Both the position numbers and the translations under genes were made by a program. A DNA stretch of 64,000 bases from the NCBI GenBank assembly GCA_963710495.1, contig CAVQAI010000011.1:806001-870000 (forward strand). The letters run 5' to 3'. The first letter of the stretch is position 1; every line of letters starts with the position of its first letter. The DNA is from Bog-756 sp963710495. GTDB lineage: Bacteria > Actinomycetota > Acidimicrobiia > Acidimicrobiales > RAAP-2. Positions 44,513 to 52,764 of the stretch are shown here, one piece after another. Below the pieces are notes generated by a model. It was given only the letters and a program-made list of their open reading frames with translations, searched no databases and had not been told where the DNA came from.

Positions 44513-45031
44513 AGGCCCCCACTCCGCACACCGGCTGTTTCGGGGCCGGCGCCGCAATTCAACACCCTCCAGCGGCTGATGAGAAGTTGGTTTCGCCCAT
44601 GGACGTGGACGGACAGCATCAGGAGGTCGAATGGCCGAGTCCGAATGTTCGGATCGCCGTTCAGCGCCGGGGCAGAACCGGTCCGGTCACAGGACGGGCC
44701 CAGGTGCGACCGATCTCCCTCTCGCGGCTAAATGGGCCTTGACCAGGAGCAATGACCCATGCAATGCGGGGAGAACCCGGCGGCGCCGGCAGTTGACCTG
44801 TCTTCGGTGGTGTCGCTTGGACGACCGTGCGAAGGTCGCTCAGACTATTTCAAGGTTGCTCAGGTTGCTCAGGTTGCTCAGGTTGCTCAGGTGGCCCCAA
44901 GGTGGCGTCAGCGCGGGCCACACCAGATCAAATCGGCGCGCTGCGTCGGGGGCGAGAGGGAGCGTGGCTCTGGGCGTGGATGCACCGGCGATGGTCGAGC
45001 TCGCCGATTTACTCCTGGCGAAGTCGATCGG
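44513..45031. other. 519-bp gene-free region with a 9-bp tandem repeat
   Basis: No frame here has consistent third-position bias. Base composition is lower in GC than the flanks. It contains the AGGTTGCTC array and lies downstream of fabF (reverse) and upstream of the LPXTG gene (reverse). The LPXTG promoter should be in its left part; a GGAGTGGGGG stretch precedes ATG 44512. Confidence 0.5.
44853..44888 (+). repeat. 9-bp tandem repeat, four copies
   Basis: AGGTTGCTC repeated four times exactly, with a degenerate fifth (AGGTGGCCC). It is non-coding as far as can be seen. Confidence 0.75.
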
Positions 45032-46228
45032 TTACGGCGGTGTGATGACCAGGCAGCCGTTGTGGCCGCCGAAGCCGAACGAGTTGGAGAGGACCGGTCC
45101 GGGCTCCCAGGGCCGGCCGGGGCTCGACACCACATCGAGGTGGATCTCGGGGTCGGGCTGCTCGTAGCCGGCGGTCGGCGGGATGAAAGCGTGCTCGATG
45201 CTGAGGAGGACCGCTACGGCCTCGATGGCGCCGCACGCGCCGAGGCCGTGGCCGGTGATGCCCTTGATGGAGGTCACCGGCGGCGGTGCCGAGCCGAACA
45301 CCTTGGCGATGGCGTCCGACTCGGCGATGTCATTGAGGGGCGTCGAGGTGCCGTGGGCGTTGATGTGGCCGACCTGGTCGGGTCTGATGCCGGCGTCCTC
45401 CATGGCCAGGGTCATGCAGGCGGCGGCACCGGAGCCCCCGGGGATGGGGGCGGTGATGTGATGCGCGTCGGCGGTACTGGCCGAGCCGGCGATCTCGCCA
45501 TAGATGCGGGCGCCGCGGGCGACGGCATGGTCCATGGCTTCGAGGATCAGGGCGCCGGCGCCCTCGGTCATCACGAACCCGTCGCGTCGGATGTCGAACG
45601 GTCGCGACTGGCCCGAGCTCGAGAGGGCGGTCATGTTCCCGAAGGCGGCAATGGCCACCGGCGTCATCCCGGCCTCGGCGGCGCCGGCGATGGCCACGTC
45701 ACATCGGCCCGACGCCACCAGGCGGGCCGCATACCCGATGCTGTGGGCGCCGGCGGCACAGGCGGTGGTGACGGTCTCGGAGGGGCCGTGCCAGCCCATG
45801 CGTATGGAGACCGCCGCCGCTCCGGCGTTGGACATCATCATGGGAACCAGCCGGGGCGAGACCCGTCGCGGGCCTTTCTCGGCGAAGACCTGGATCTGGC
45901 TCTCGAGGGATTCGAGGCCTCCGACCCCGGTCCCGATCACCACCCCCGACCGCCCCGGATCGGCGTCGAGCTCACCCGCATCCTCCACGGCCATCGAGGC
46001 GACAGCCACGCTGAATTGGGCGAAGCGATCGACCTGCCTGGCCTCCTTGGCCGTAAACCATCGTTCGGGGTCGAAGTCCCGGACCCGCCGTTCGCCCTGC
46101 GGTGGGTCACCGAGGAGCCCCGACCACAACGACTCGGAACCGACACCACAGCAAGAGACCACGCCGATGCCCGTGACCGCCACACGCCGGCCGGGGATCG
46201 CACCCTGCGAGCCGGTGCCGAGCAGCAT
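45032..46228 (-). CDS. fabF: beta-ketoacyl-ACP synthase II
   Basis: 398 aa. Condensing enzyme of fatty-acid elongation. Active-site Cys about 157 in TTACAAGAHSIGYA, His about 292 in NAHGTSTPLND, Lys/His about 322/327 in SIKGITGHGLGACGA. The N-terminal RRVAVTGIGVVS and GFGGHNGCLV are typical. ATG overlaps the acpP stop by 1 bp. Last gene of fabD-fabG-acpP-fabF; no fabH is present in the window. Confidence 0.95.
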   Translation of the reverse strand: MLLGTGSQGAIPGRRVAVTGIGVVSCCGVGSESLWSGLLGDPPQGERRVRDFDPERWFTAKEARQVDRFAQFSVAVASMAVEDAGELDADPGRSGVVIGTGVGGLESLESQIQVFAEKGPRRVSPRLVPMMMSNAGAAAVSIRMGWHGPSETVTTACAAGAHSIGYAARLVASGRCDVAIAGAAEAGMTPVAIAAFGNMTALSSSGQSRPFDIRRDGFVMTEGAGALILEAMDHAVARGARIYGEIAGSASTADAHHITAPIPGGSGAAACMTLAMEDAGIRPDQVGHINAHGTSTPLNDIAESDAIAKVFGSAPPPVTSIKGITGHGLGACGAIEAVAVLLSIEHAFIPPTAGYEQPDPEIHLDVVSSPGRPWEPGPVLSNSFGFGGHNGCLVITPP

Positions 46229-46467
46229 CAGAGCTTGGCGGTGATCAGGTCGTAGGCCTGGCCGATGGTCTCGATCCCCTCGAGCTCGGTTTCCTCAACC
46301 GAGACGTCGAATGCCTCTTCGAGCGCCATGACCAATTCCACCAGGTCGAGGCTGTCGGCTTCGAGATCTTCGGTGAAGCGAGCACCCTTGGTCACCTTGT
46401 CCTCGGGCACCTGGAGCACCTCGACCGCGCACTCCTTGAACTTCTCGAATGCCTCATCGTTGTCCAC
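46228..46467 (-). CDS. acpP: acyl carrier protein
   Basis: 79 aa acidic ACP with the phosphopantetheine Ser39 in EADSLDLVELVMALEE. GTG 46467 has AAGGAG 5 bases upstream, the clearest Shine-Dalgarno site in the window, as expected for a highly expressed protein. Confidence 0.97.
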   Translation of the reverse strand: MDNDEAFEKFKECAVEVLQVPEDKVTKGARFTEDLEADSLDLVELVMALEEAFDVSVEETELEGIETIGQAYDLITAKL

Positions 46468-46602
46468 GCTGGCTCCTTTTCGGGTTTCTCGGGTTGTCCT
46501 GCCGCAATGGGTGAAGGTGATGGTCGTCCCCGGCCCCTTCGATTGGCAAATTCGCCCAGGTCTCCGTCGTCCCTCACCGCGTCGTCGCCTGTCACCTACC
46601 GT

Positions 46603-47376
46603 CTACCAGCCCATGGCCAGCCCGCCGTCCACCGGCAGGACCGTGCCCGTGATGTATGCCGCGCCGGCGGAGGCCACGAACCCGACAGCCTCGGCGACCT
46701 CATCCGGGCGGCCGACCCGTCCGAGCGGCACCTGGGCGGCCAGCCCCTTCCTGCGTTCCTCCCCGAGTTCAGCGAGCATATTCGTTTCGACCAGTCCGGG
46801 AGCAACCACGTTGACGGTGATCGACCGACCGGCCACCTCACGGGCCATCGAGCGGGCCATGCCCACCAGGCCGGCCTTCGAGGCGGCGTAGTTCGCCTGG
46901 CCGGGAGACCCGATGAACGCACCGACCGAGGAGATGAAGATGATGCGCCCTCTCCGCAGTCGGATCATCTTGCCCAGTGCTCGCTTGGTCACCCGGAAGG
47001 CGCCCGAGAGGTTGGTGTCGAGGACGTCATCCCAGGCTTCCTCGTCCATCCGGAGCACCAGGTTGTCGCGGGTGATCCCGGCGTTGGCCACGAGCACCTC
47101 GACCGGGCCCCAGCTGTCCTCCACGGCGGCGAATGTCGCCTCGACCTGCTCGCCGTCCCGTACGTCGCAGGCCAATCCCATCAGGCGGTCGGGGCCGTAG
47201 TGGTCACCCGCGCCATCCTCGATCCCGTGATCGCCGGACCTCGAGGTCACCACGACCCGGTCCCCGTGGGCCAGGAACCACTGGGCACAGGCCTGCCCGA
47301 TGCCGCGAGAACCGCCGGTGACCAGCACCACCCGTCCCGCCTGGGAGTCGACCGAGGCGCGCCCGGTGGCGGTCAC
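46603..47376 (-). CDS. fabG: 3-oxoacyl-ACP reductase
   Basis: 257 aa SDR. VLVTGGSRGIGQA loop, VANAGITRDNLVLRM, catalytic Ser in IIFISSVGAFIGSPGQ, Tyr/Lys in YAASKAGLVG, and the C-terminal ITGTVLPVDGGLAMGW. Position between fabD and acpP fixes the FabG role. GTG 47376 overlaps the fabD stop by 4 bp. A 135-bp spacer separates it from acpP. Confidence 0.95.
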   Translation of the reverse strand: MTATGRASVDSQAGRVVLVTGGSRGIGQACAQWFLAHGDRVVVTSRSGDHGIEDGAGDHYGPDRLMGLACDVRDGEQVEATFAAVEDSWGPVEVLVANAGITRDNLVLRMDEEAWDDVLDTNLSGAFRVTKRALGKMIRLRRGRIIFISSVGAFIGSPGQANYAASKAGLVGMARSMAREVAGRSITVNVVAPGLVETNMLAELGEERRKGLAAQVPLGRVGRPDEVAEAVGFVASAGAAYITGTVLPVDGGLAMGW

Positions 47377-48629
47377 GAGATGCTCCCCGGGGTCCGGATC
47401 CAGGCGACCGGCTGGCCCTCGGCCACCCGCTCGCCACGCACCGCCAGCCACCGTATGAGGATGCCTTCGAACGGCGTGCGCACGTCGTTCGGCCCGACCG
47501 TGCCCACCCGGTCGCCGACGGTCAGGATCGAGCCGGGCTTGGCGCCGTTGCCACTGCCCGGGGCGGCCGTCGCCTCGGCCAAGGCGGTGCTCTCGAGCGC
47601 CGCGAGCTCGACATTCGGCTCGAACACGCCCGGCGCCGGGCTGACGATCACACGCTCGGAGGTGTAGAGATGCTCGCCCTGGTGGGCCGGGGCCGATGCC
47701 GACCACTCGTCCGAACCGGCCACCGTATCCATCAGCTTGTCGAGGTCGTCGGGGACGGCGACGCTCACCCCCCGCACGTCGGGGATGGTGCGCCGGACCA
47801 TGCCGGTGAGCACGCCCCCGGGGCCGAGCTCGGCCAGGACGGTCACGCCTCGACCGGCCAACGCCTCGAGGGACTGCCGCCATCGAACCGGGCTGCACAG
47901 CTGCGCCGAGAGCAGTCCGGGCCAGTCAGCGGGATCGGTGTGGACCCGGGCGTCGACGTTGGCCACCACCGGAACCTCGGGCGAGTGGAACTCGACCTCA
48001 CCGAGGGTGGAACGCAGCCGGGCCCGGGCCGGCAGCATCAGCTGGGTGTGGAAGGCGCCCGACACCGGGATGGGAAGGACCTTGCGGGCGCCGAGCTCAC
48101 GGGCCCGTTCGGTGGCCGACGCGACTCCGGGCTCGGTGCCGGCGATGACCACCTGACCGGGCGCGTTGTAGTTGGCCACCCAGACCTCGTCCTCGGCCCG
48201 CTGGCAGGCGGCGTCGGCATCCTCGTCAGCGATGCCGATCAGGGCGGCCATCGTGCCGGGTTGTTCCTCGGCCGCCGCCTGCATGGCCGCGCCCCGCTCG
48301 AGGACCAGGCGCGTCCCGTCGGCGAGGGAGAGCGAACCCGATGCGACCAGCGCGGTGTATTCGCCCAGGCTGTGGCCGGCGCAGGCGGCCGGGAACAGGC
48401 CGAGACGCTCGACGGCATCGAGCACCACCAGGCTCATCACGAACGTGGCCAGCTGGGCGTTGTCGGTGCGGGTGAGCTCTTCCATGGGGGCGTCGAGCAG
48501 GAGGGAGGTGAGGTCCTGCCCGGCGATCTCGGAGGCTTCGGTGGCCACCTCCCACGAGGGATGCTCGACCCAGGCGTGACCCATCCCGGACCGCTGTGAT
48601 CCCTGCCCGGGGAAGGTGAAGGACAGCAC
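47373..48629 (-). CDS. fabD: malonyl-CoA:ACP transacylase with C-terminal biotinyl/lipoyl-like domain
   Basis: 418 aa, about 110 more than usual. Residues 1-300 are FabD: FTFPGQGSQRSGMG, nucleophile Ser87 in GHSLGEYTAL, Arg/His region and His194 in GAFHTQLMLP, ELGPGGVLTGM. Residues about 319-415 (nucleotides 47384-47675) look like a biotinyl/lipoyl hammerhead: VIVSPAPG, then VGDRVGTVGPNDVRTPFEG and LAVRGERVAEGQPVAWI. The hairpin that carries the modified Lys (MKM in biotin carriers) is shortened and has no Lys. The GTG start has AAAGGA upstream. First gene of the fab operon. Confidence 0.92.
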   Translation of the reverse strand: MLSFTFPGQGSQRSGMGHAWVEHPSWEVATEASEIAGQDLTSLLLDAPMEELTRTDNAQLATFVMSLVVLDAVERLGLFPAACAGHSLGEYTALVASGSLSLADGTRLVLERGAAMQAAAEEQPGTMAALIGIADEDADAACQRAEDEVWVANYNAPGQVVIAGTEPGVASATERARELGARKVLPIPVSGAFHTQLMLPARARLRSTLGEVEFHSPEVPVVANVDARVHTDPADWPGLLSAQLCSPVRWRQSLEALAGRGVTVLAELGPGGVLTGMVRRTIPDVRGVSVAVPDDLDKLMDTVAGSDEWSASAPAHQGEHLYTSERVIVSPAPGVFEPNVELAALESTALAEATAAPGSGNGAKPGSILTVGDRVGTVGPNDVRTPFEGILIRWLAVRGERVAEGQPVAWIRTPGSIS

Positions 48630-49185
48630 CTGCCGATTCCTTTCGCGTGGTGGAGTTGCAGGCTCCTCACCTGCGTTCGCCGTGGCCGACAGTGTGGCAC
48701 GGAGGTGGCGCCGGACGTGATTACTCCCGGGTCAGTGGGGCACGGTGGCGGAGCGTACGACTGGCTCGGCGGCACTGCTTCGACGGGTCAGTCCCGCACT
48801 CGAGGAGCACCGCTCGATGCCATCCAGGCCGCGGACGGTGCTGCCGCGCTTCTCTACCGGCTGTGCGGTGAGCCGCCTCTCCCCGGCCCCAGAGGTTCAC
48901 CGGCTCAGGATCGACTCAGGGCCGGGCCAGGAGGCCGACCAGGCGGCCCGACCGACCGGGATGGCGGCCGACGGGTTCCCTCCGTCCTCCTCGTGACCAG
49001 TGGGAATGGGTTCCACAGAAGGGCATGAAACGACATGAAGAGGGACCGGATCGCCGTCATGGCCGGGGAATTTGAAGGGGTAGGACGGGGGACAGGAAAT
49101 GAGACCCGAGGCAGGGGGCGCGGCAGATCGGCGGTCAGCTCCAGGCTGACCATGCACGGGGCACCCTGTCTGCAACAGTGACGCG
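48630..49185. other. 556-bp region without a supported gene
   Basis: Between the divergent starts of fabD and the 49186 gene. The bases close to fabD carry its Shine-Dalgarno site. The rest has no frame with coding bias, no tRNA and no strong hairpin that I could find; promoters for both sides are expected in it. Confidence 0.45.
49174..49179 (+). promoter_or_regulatory. weak -10 element before the 49186 gene
   Basis: AACAGT with 6 bases to GTG 49186, the spacing of the other leaderless genes, though the first T is missing. Confidence 0.25.
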
Positions 49186-49677
49186 GTGTTCGTCACCAGT
49201 CACGTTCTCTCGGGAGTCCTCATCGGCCGGGCGGCACGGGGTCGGCCGGCCACGGCCTTCCTGGCCGGCATTGGCTCCCACCTGGTGCTGGACTCGATGC
49301 CCCACTGGGGATGTGGGCTCATGAACGAGGAGTCCCATGAGGAGTTCCTGGTCATCGCCAAGCGGGATGGCGTGCTCGGGCTGGGCGTCATCGCCGCAGC
49401 TGTGGCCGCGGTCGAGCGGCGAGACCGAGCTGCCACCGTCGCGGCTGTGGCCGGCGCCGTGCTCCTGGATCTGGACAAGCCGTGCAAGTACTTCTTCGGC
49501 TTCAATCCCTTTCCCCGGCCGGTCATCCGCCTCCATTCTCGGGTCCAGAACGAGTCGCCGGACGGCATGGCCAAGGAGTTCGCCTACGGGAGCCTTCTCG
49601 CCATGGCGGACGTTCTCATGCTCTCCTTGGGGCGCCGAGCAGCGCGCCGCGGGCCAGTTGCCATCCCACGGGGATGA
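49186..49677 (+). CDS. YdjM/DUF457-like membrane protein, putative metal-binding
   Basis: 163 aa. N-terminal FVTSHVLSGVLIGRAARG and AFLAGIGSHLVLDSMPHWG keep the His/Asp pattern (His near 6, 32 and 40, Asp 36) of the YdjM/DUF457 membrane family, with two to three further hydrophobic segments. Members are annotated as membrane-bound metal-dependent hydrolases without shown activity. It stands alone and faces the DUF3048 gene end to end. Confidence 0.6.
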   Translation: MFVTSHVLSGVLIGRAARGRPATAFLAGIGSHLVLDSMPHWGCGLMNEESHEEFLVIAKRDGVLGLGVIAAAVAAVERRDRAATVAAVAGAVLLDLDKPCKYFFGFNPFPRPVIRLHSRVQNESPDGMAKEFAYGSLLAMADVLMLSLGRRAARRGPVAIPRG

Positions 49678-49712
49678 CGGGGAGAGCGGCGGTGAGCACG
49701 GTCCCGAGGCGG

Positions 49713-50837
49713 TTACGGCGCCGTTGAGCTGGTGGTGACCGGAACCCCGTTGGGGACGAGCTCCACCCACGTATTTCCTGGCTGGAGCGGGATGGTTGTG
49801 CCGTCCGAGGCAGTGAGCGTGGCCGGCTGATCGAGATTGGAGCGGTTCCAGCTCCCGGTGATGGCTGCTCCGCCTCGGAGGACCACCAGCGGCCCGGAAC
49901 CGGTAGCAACCACCTCCACCTCGCGAGCCCCCCCGGCGCTCTCGACCCATGGCCCGGTGAAGGTTTGGACGGTCATGACGACGACGTTGGCCGCTGACGT
50001 CTGTGTACCGTCGATCAATGTGTCCGGGGTGCCCGAGTAGAAGCGAAGGTAGCCGTTCGAGGATGGGTTCCATTTCCAGGTCACGTTCGACGACGAGGAG
50101 AACGGGACGTGCACACTTGACCCTGAACCCGGCACGGCTCCTTTCGGCAGCCCTGTGCTGTACGAGAAGATCGGGGCGGGTGGCGTCGTGTCGGACGAGT
50201 TGAGGGCCCATACCGCCGCTGGCTTGACGAAGGTGGAGTACGGGGCATACCGGCCGGCCGGATGGATCGCCGTCGCCGCGGCGGCGCCGAGGATGTTCTC
50301 GTCGATCAGGTTGGCGTGGCTCAACAGGGACAGCACCGGGTCGATCCCGCCGGCATGAGCGAACATCGGATCGGAGAGCTGGGAGAGGATGCCGACATCG
50401 GGCTCCCGCGCCGAGCGCACATCGCCGACGAGGGCTGGGGCCTGACACTGGAACACCGCGACCAGTCGGGTGATGGCTCCTTCGACCGGCTCTTCGAAGA
50501 CCACGTCTGCTTGGTTGAGCCCCGCCGAAGGCCGATCACCCGAGTAGTTGCCGACCTTGACCGCCAGGGCCGGTCGGGCGGGCACCACGCCTCCCGGAGC
50601 CGCCTCCCCGGTCAGAGGGCAGGTCGGCCCGGAACTGGGTGAGGTCGACGAGGCGCTGTTGCGCGTGAGCAGGATGGCTGCGGCCACACCGGCCCCCACC
50701 ACGATCACACCGGCCAGCACGAACCACCACGTTCGCCGCCGGCCGGACCCCCGCTTTCGCAGGTCCTTTCGGGACATGATGGTGGGCTCGACGGGCCGGC
50801 CTCTGCCCGCGTCGGAAGGCGTCGAGGCGCGGGGCAT
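49713..50837 (-). CDS. DUF3048 (YerB-like) membrane-anchored extracellular protein
   Basis: 374 aa. A basic cytoplasmic tail (1-36), one helix (37-57), then the outer domain starting CPLTGEAAPGG, with RPALAVKVGNYSGDRPSAG, NQADVVFEEPVEGAITRLVAVF and VGDVRSAREPD (DUF3048 N) and the C-terminal domain with TDTLIDG-like and GNTWVELVP (DUF3048 C). B. subtilis YerB is a lipoprotein; this one uses an uncleaved anchor. Function is unknown. ATG 50837 is 6 bases after a reverse TAACGT; ATG 50777 is in frame without such support. Confidence 0.85.
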   Translation of the reverse strand: MPRASTPSDAGRGRPVEPTIMSRKDLRKRGSGRRRTWWFVLAGVIVVGAGVAAAILLTRNSASSTSPSSGPTCPLTGEAAPGGVVPARPALAVKVGNYSGDRPSAGLNQADVVFEEPVEGAITRLVAVFQCQAPALVGDVRSAREPDVGILSQLSDPMFAHAGGIDPVLSLLSHANLIDENILGAAAATAIHPAGRYAPYSTFVKPAAVWALNSSDTTPPAPIFSYSTGLPKGAVPGSGSSVHVPFSSSSNVTWKWNPSSNGYLRFYSGTPDTLIDGTQTSAANVVVMTVQTFTGPWVESAGGAREVEVVATGSGPLVVLRGGAAITGSWNRSNLDQPATLTASDGTTIPLQPGNTWVELVPNGVPVTTSSTAP

Positions 50838-50843
50838 GGGCTG

Positions 50844-50849
50844 ACGTTA
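50844..50849 (-). promoter_or_regulatory. -10 element of the DUF3048 gene (leaderless)
   Basis: Reverse TAACGT with 6 bases to ATG 50837. Confidence 0.4.
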
Positions 50850-50976
50850 CCGTTCGAGTCGGTCCGGGAGGGGTATGTCACCGGAGCTGGAACGGCGCCT
50901 GCCCGTTGCTTAAACAGGTCGTCCGGGGGCCCACACCAGCCCTCCGACCCGCTCAGCTGCTCAACGGCTCAGTCGC

Positions 50977-51468
50977 TCAACCGGCCGATGCATCGTGCAG
51001 GAGTATCGGCTTGAGCATCGGGGCGCAGACCGACCGATCGAGGATCTCGTTGGTGCTGCGCAGGCGCCGGCTCAATTCGACCGCCATCTTGTCCACGACC
51101 GAAGGCACCGACCTCTGGAGCGACCAGAACTCGGGCCGGGAGAAGACGAGGAGGGACATGTCTGTATCCGCCGCCACCGTGGCACTGCGCCTGCCGTGGT
51201 CGAGCAGGGCCAGCTCCCCGAAGAAGGAGCCGGGCCCGAATTCGGCGAGCCAAAGCCCTTGCCGGGTGGCCGTGGCCCGACCTTTCACGATCACGAAGAA
51301 TTCCAGCCCCACCTTCCCTTCCTCGACCAGGACAGATCCGCGCCTCACCTCGACCGACGTCGTGAGCGAATCAATTCGGCCGAGCTCCGATCTGGTGCAG
51401 GCGGAGAACAGGCCCACGTGCCTGAGTATCTCTGTTGGCCGGTCGGCGCGCCTCTTGAGGGCAATCAT
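50977..51468 (-). CDS. stand-alone cyclic-nucleotide-binding domain protein
   Basis: 163 aa from ATG 51468 (GGAAGGGA 9 bases upstream; ATG 51474 is 2 codons earlier). One cNMP-binding domain: ILRHVGLFSACTRSELGRID, then EFFVIVKGRATATRQG and the phosphate-binding cassette PGSFFGELALLDHGRRSATV. After it comes a short helical tail but no HTH, so it is a sensor without a DNA-binding part. It sits near a Crp regulator and a cyclase that could make its ligand (inference). Confidence 0.85.
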   Translation of the reverse strand: MIALKRRADRPTEILRHVGLFSACTRSELGRIDSLTTSVEVRRGSVLVEEGKVGLEFFVIVKGRATATRQGLWLAEFGPGSFFGELALLDHGRRSATVAADTDMSLLVFSRPEFWSLQRSVPSVVDKMAVELSRRLRSTNEILDRSVCAPMLKPILLHDASAG

Positions 51469-51593
51469 GTTCATCGGTCCCTTCCATTGGTCGACAGCTG
51501 GTGGGGTGCAGAACGATCGGGTGCCGGTTTGGCGCTTCCGGCGGGGTGGGTGACGGCCGGCCGCCATTGATCCGGCTCTGATGGGGTGGTGCC

Positions 51594-51630
51594 GCCGCTC
51601 CGGATCTCGGGGGGTGAGATCCGGAGCGGC
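51594..51630. repeat. perfect 15-bp inverted repeat
   Basis: Left arm 51594-51608 (GCCGCTCCGGATCTC) and right arm 51616-51630 are exactly complementary around a 7-base G-rich loop. No U-run on either side. Confidence 0.75.
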
Positions 51631-51929
51631 CAGCCGGTTCCCGCCGAACAACCTGCACTTACGAGCCAGGTTCGACTGGGCGCCCCAACCCCTCCGAGGA
51701 GGGGCCGGAAACAGCCACGATGCGTCCGTCCCGCATCGGGCCGCCGCGAGTCATCGACGGTGATCCGTCGGCTGCGGCTTGCACCGCGTTGCCGAACCAG
51801 CGTTCCGTCAGTCGTGACAACAAGTCGGTTGGAGGTCCCGGCCGTCTGTTGCATGACCATCACCGCCCTCCTCCTGTCTCCACTTCCGGCGGAATGTGCT
51901 GGTGCGACCACTGTGCACCTGAGTTGTCT

Positions 51930-51955
51930 CGCTGTCTGTCACATTGGCGACAGCG
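51930..51955. promoter_or_regulatory. dyad downstream of crp, possible operator
   Basis: CGCTGTC (51930-51936), 12 bases, GACAGCG (51949-51955). An inner TGTC-N8-GACA overlap is near the size of Crp-family sites, but it does not match TGTGA-N6-TCACA. Confidence 0.25.
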
Positions 51956-52052
51956 GCGACGAATCCGCTGGTTGAGGGCCGGGATGACGGGGAGCCAAAC
52001 GTCCAACCTGGGCCGGCCACCGGGCCCGGGTGTCCGGCCTGGTTCCGGACGT

Positions 52053-52745
52053 TCAGAAGGTGAGGACTTGGGTCAGGGCCTCGCGGTCGAGGACGTGGAG
52101 TCCTCTGGATTGCATGCTGATCCACCCCAGCTTGTGGAACTCGCGGAGGCAGACATTCACGCGTTGGCGGCTGGCACCGATGTTGGCGGCGAGTTGGGAC
52201 TGGGTGATGTTCCCGCCGGCCGGTCGCTGCCCGGCCGGCTCCTGCTGGAGAAGGTACTTGGCCACGCGCTGTCTGAGGTCGAGAAAGACAAGGTCGGTGG
52301 CTACGCCGGTGATCCGGCGGACCATCTGCGACAACCGTTGCAATAAGGCGATGGCCAGTACGGGGCGCTCGGAGATGAGATCGACGATCACTGAACCGGG
52401 CAAGCTCAGCACGACGCTGTCTTCAGTCGCCTGGATCGTGGCGGAGCGAGGCCCGCCCGAGAGCACGCCGACCTCGCCCATGGTGTCACCGGGCAGCACA
52501 GTGTTCACGATGAACTCGGAGCCCTCTGCCGAGTAGGCAAGGACCTTCATGTGCCCCGAAGCCAGCACCAGGATCGAATCAGAGGGATCGCCCTCGAGGA
52601 ACAGGATCTGGCCCTTGTCGATCCGCCTCCGGCGACTTTGTCGGGCCAGGTACCTGCGATCCGATTCCTCCAGCACACCGAGAACCGTTGCACCCGCAAA
52701 CGGGTCGCCCGCGAAATCGTCCTGCTGCTCGGGCTTCTCGGTCAT
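52053..52745 (-). CDS. Crp/Fnr-family transcriptional regulator
   Basis: 230 aa. cNMP-binding beta roll (GQILFLEGDPSDSILVLASG, GDTMGEVGVLSGGPRSATIQ with the cassette Glu and Arg), a dimer helix, and a Crp-type HTH (ITQSQLAANIGASRQRVNVCLREF). No Fe-S Cys cluster, so cyclic nucleotide rather than oxygen sensing is likely. It begins 19 bp after the deoxyribosyltransferase-like gene, so it is probably in one transcript with it and the cyclase. Confidence 0.92.
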   Translation of the reverse strand: MTEKPEQQDDFAGDPFAGATVLGVLEESDRRYLARQSRRRRIDKGQILFLEGDPSDSILVLASGHMKVLAYSAEGSEFIVNTVLPGDTMGEVGVLSGGPRSATIQATEDSVVLSLPGSVIVDLISERPVLAIALLQRLSQMVRRITGVATDLVFLDLRQRVAKYLLQQEPAGQRPAGGNITQSQLAANIGASRQRVNVCLREFHKLGWISMQSRGLHVLDREALTQVLTF

Positions 52746-52764
52746 CTGTTTTGTGGAAGACGCT

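Larger units (their letters stand above)
51475..52052. other. 578-bp gene-free region with dyads, between crp and the cNMP-binding gene
   Basis: Contains a perfect 15-bp inverted repeat (51594-51630) and a smaller dyad CGCTGTC-N12-GACAGCG (51930-51955). Short open frames occur but none has steady third-position bias. The dyads may be binding sites or RNA hairpins. Confidence 0.45.

Noticed and set aside
41913..44888. The 10-bp and 9-bp tandem arrays as CRISPR
   Set aside because: Units are directly joined with no spacers and are far too short.
44631..45167. 178-codon forward frame across the AGGTTGCTC repeats
   Set aside because: No steady third-position bias, a Leu-Leu-Arg repeat made only by the tandem array, and it enters fabF antisense.
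51471..51911. 146-codon reverse frame between crp and the cNMP-binding gene
   Set aside because: It runs through the 15-bp dyad and has no domain, start signal or codon bias to support it.
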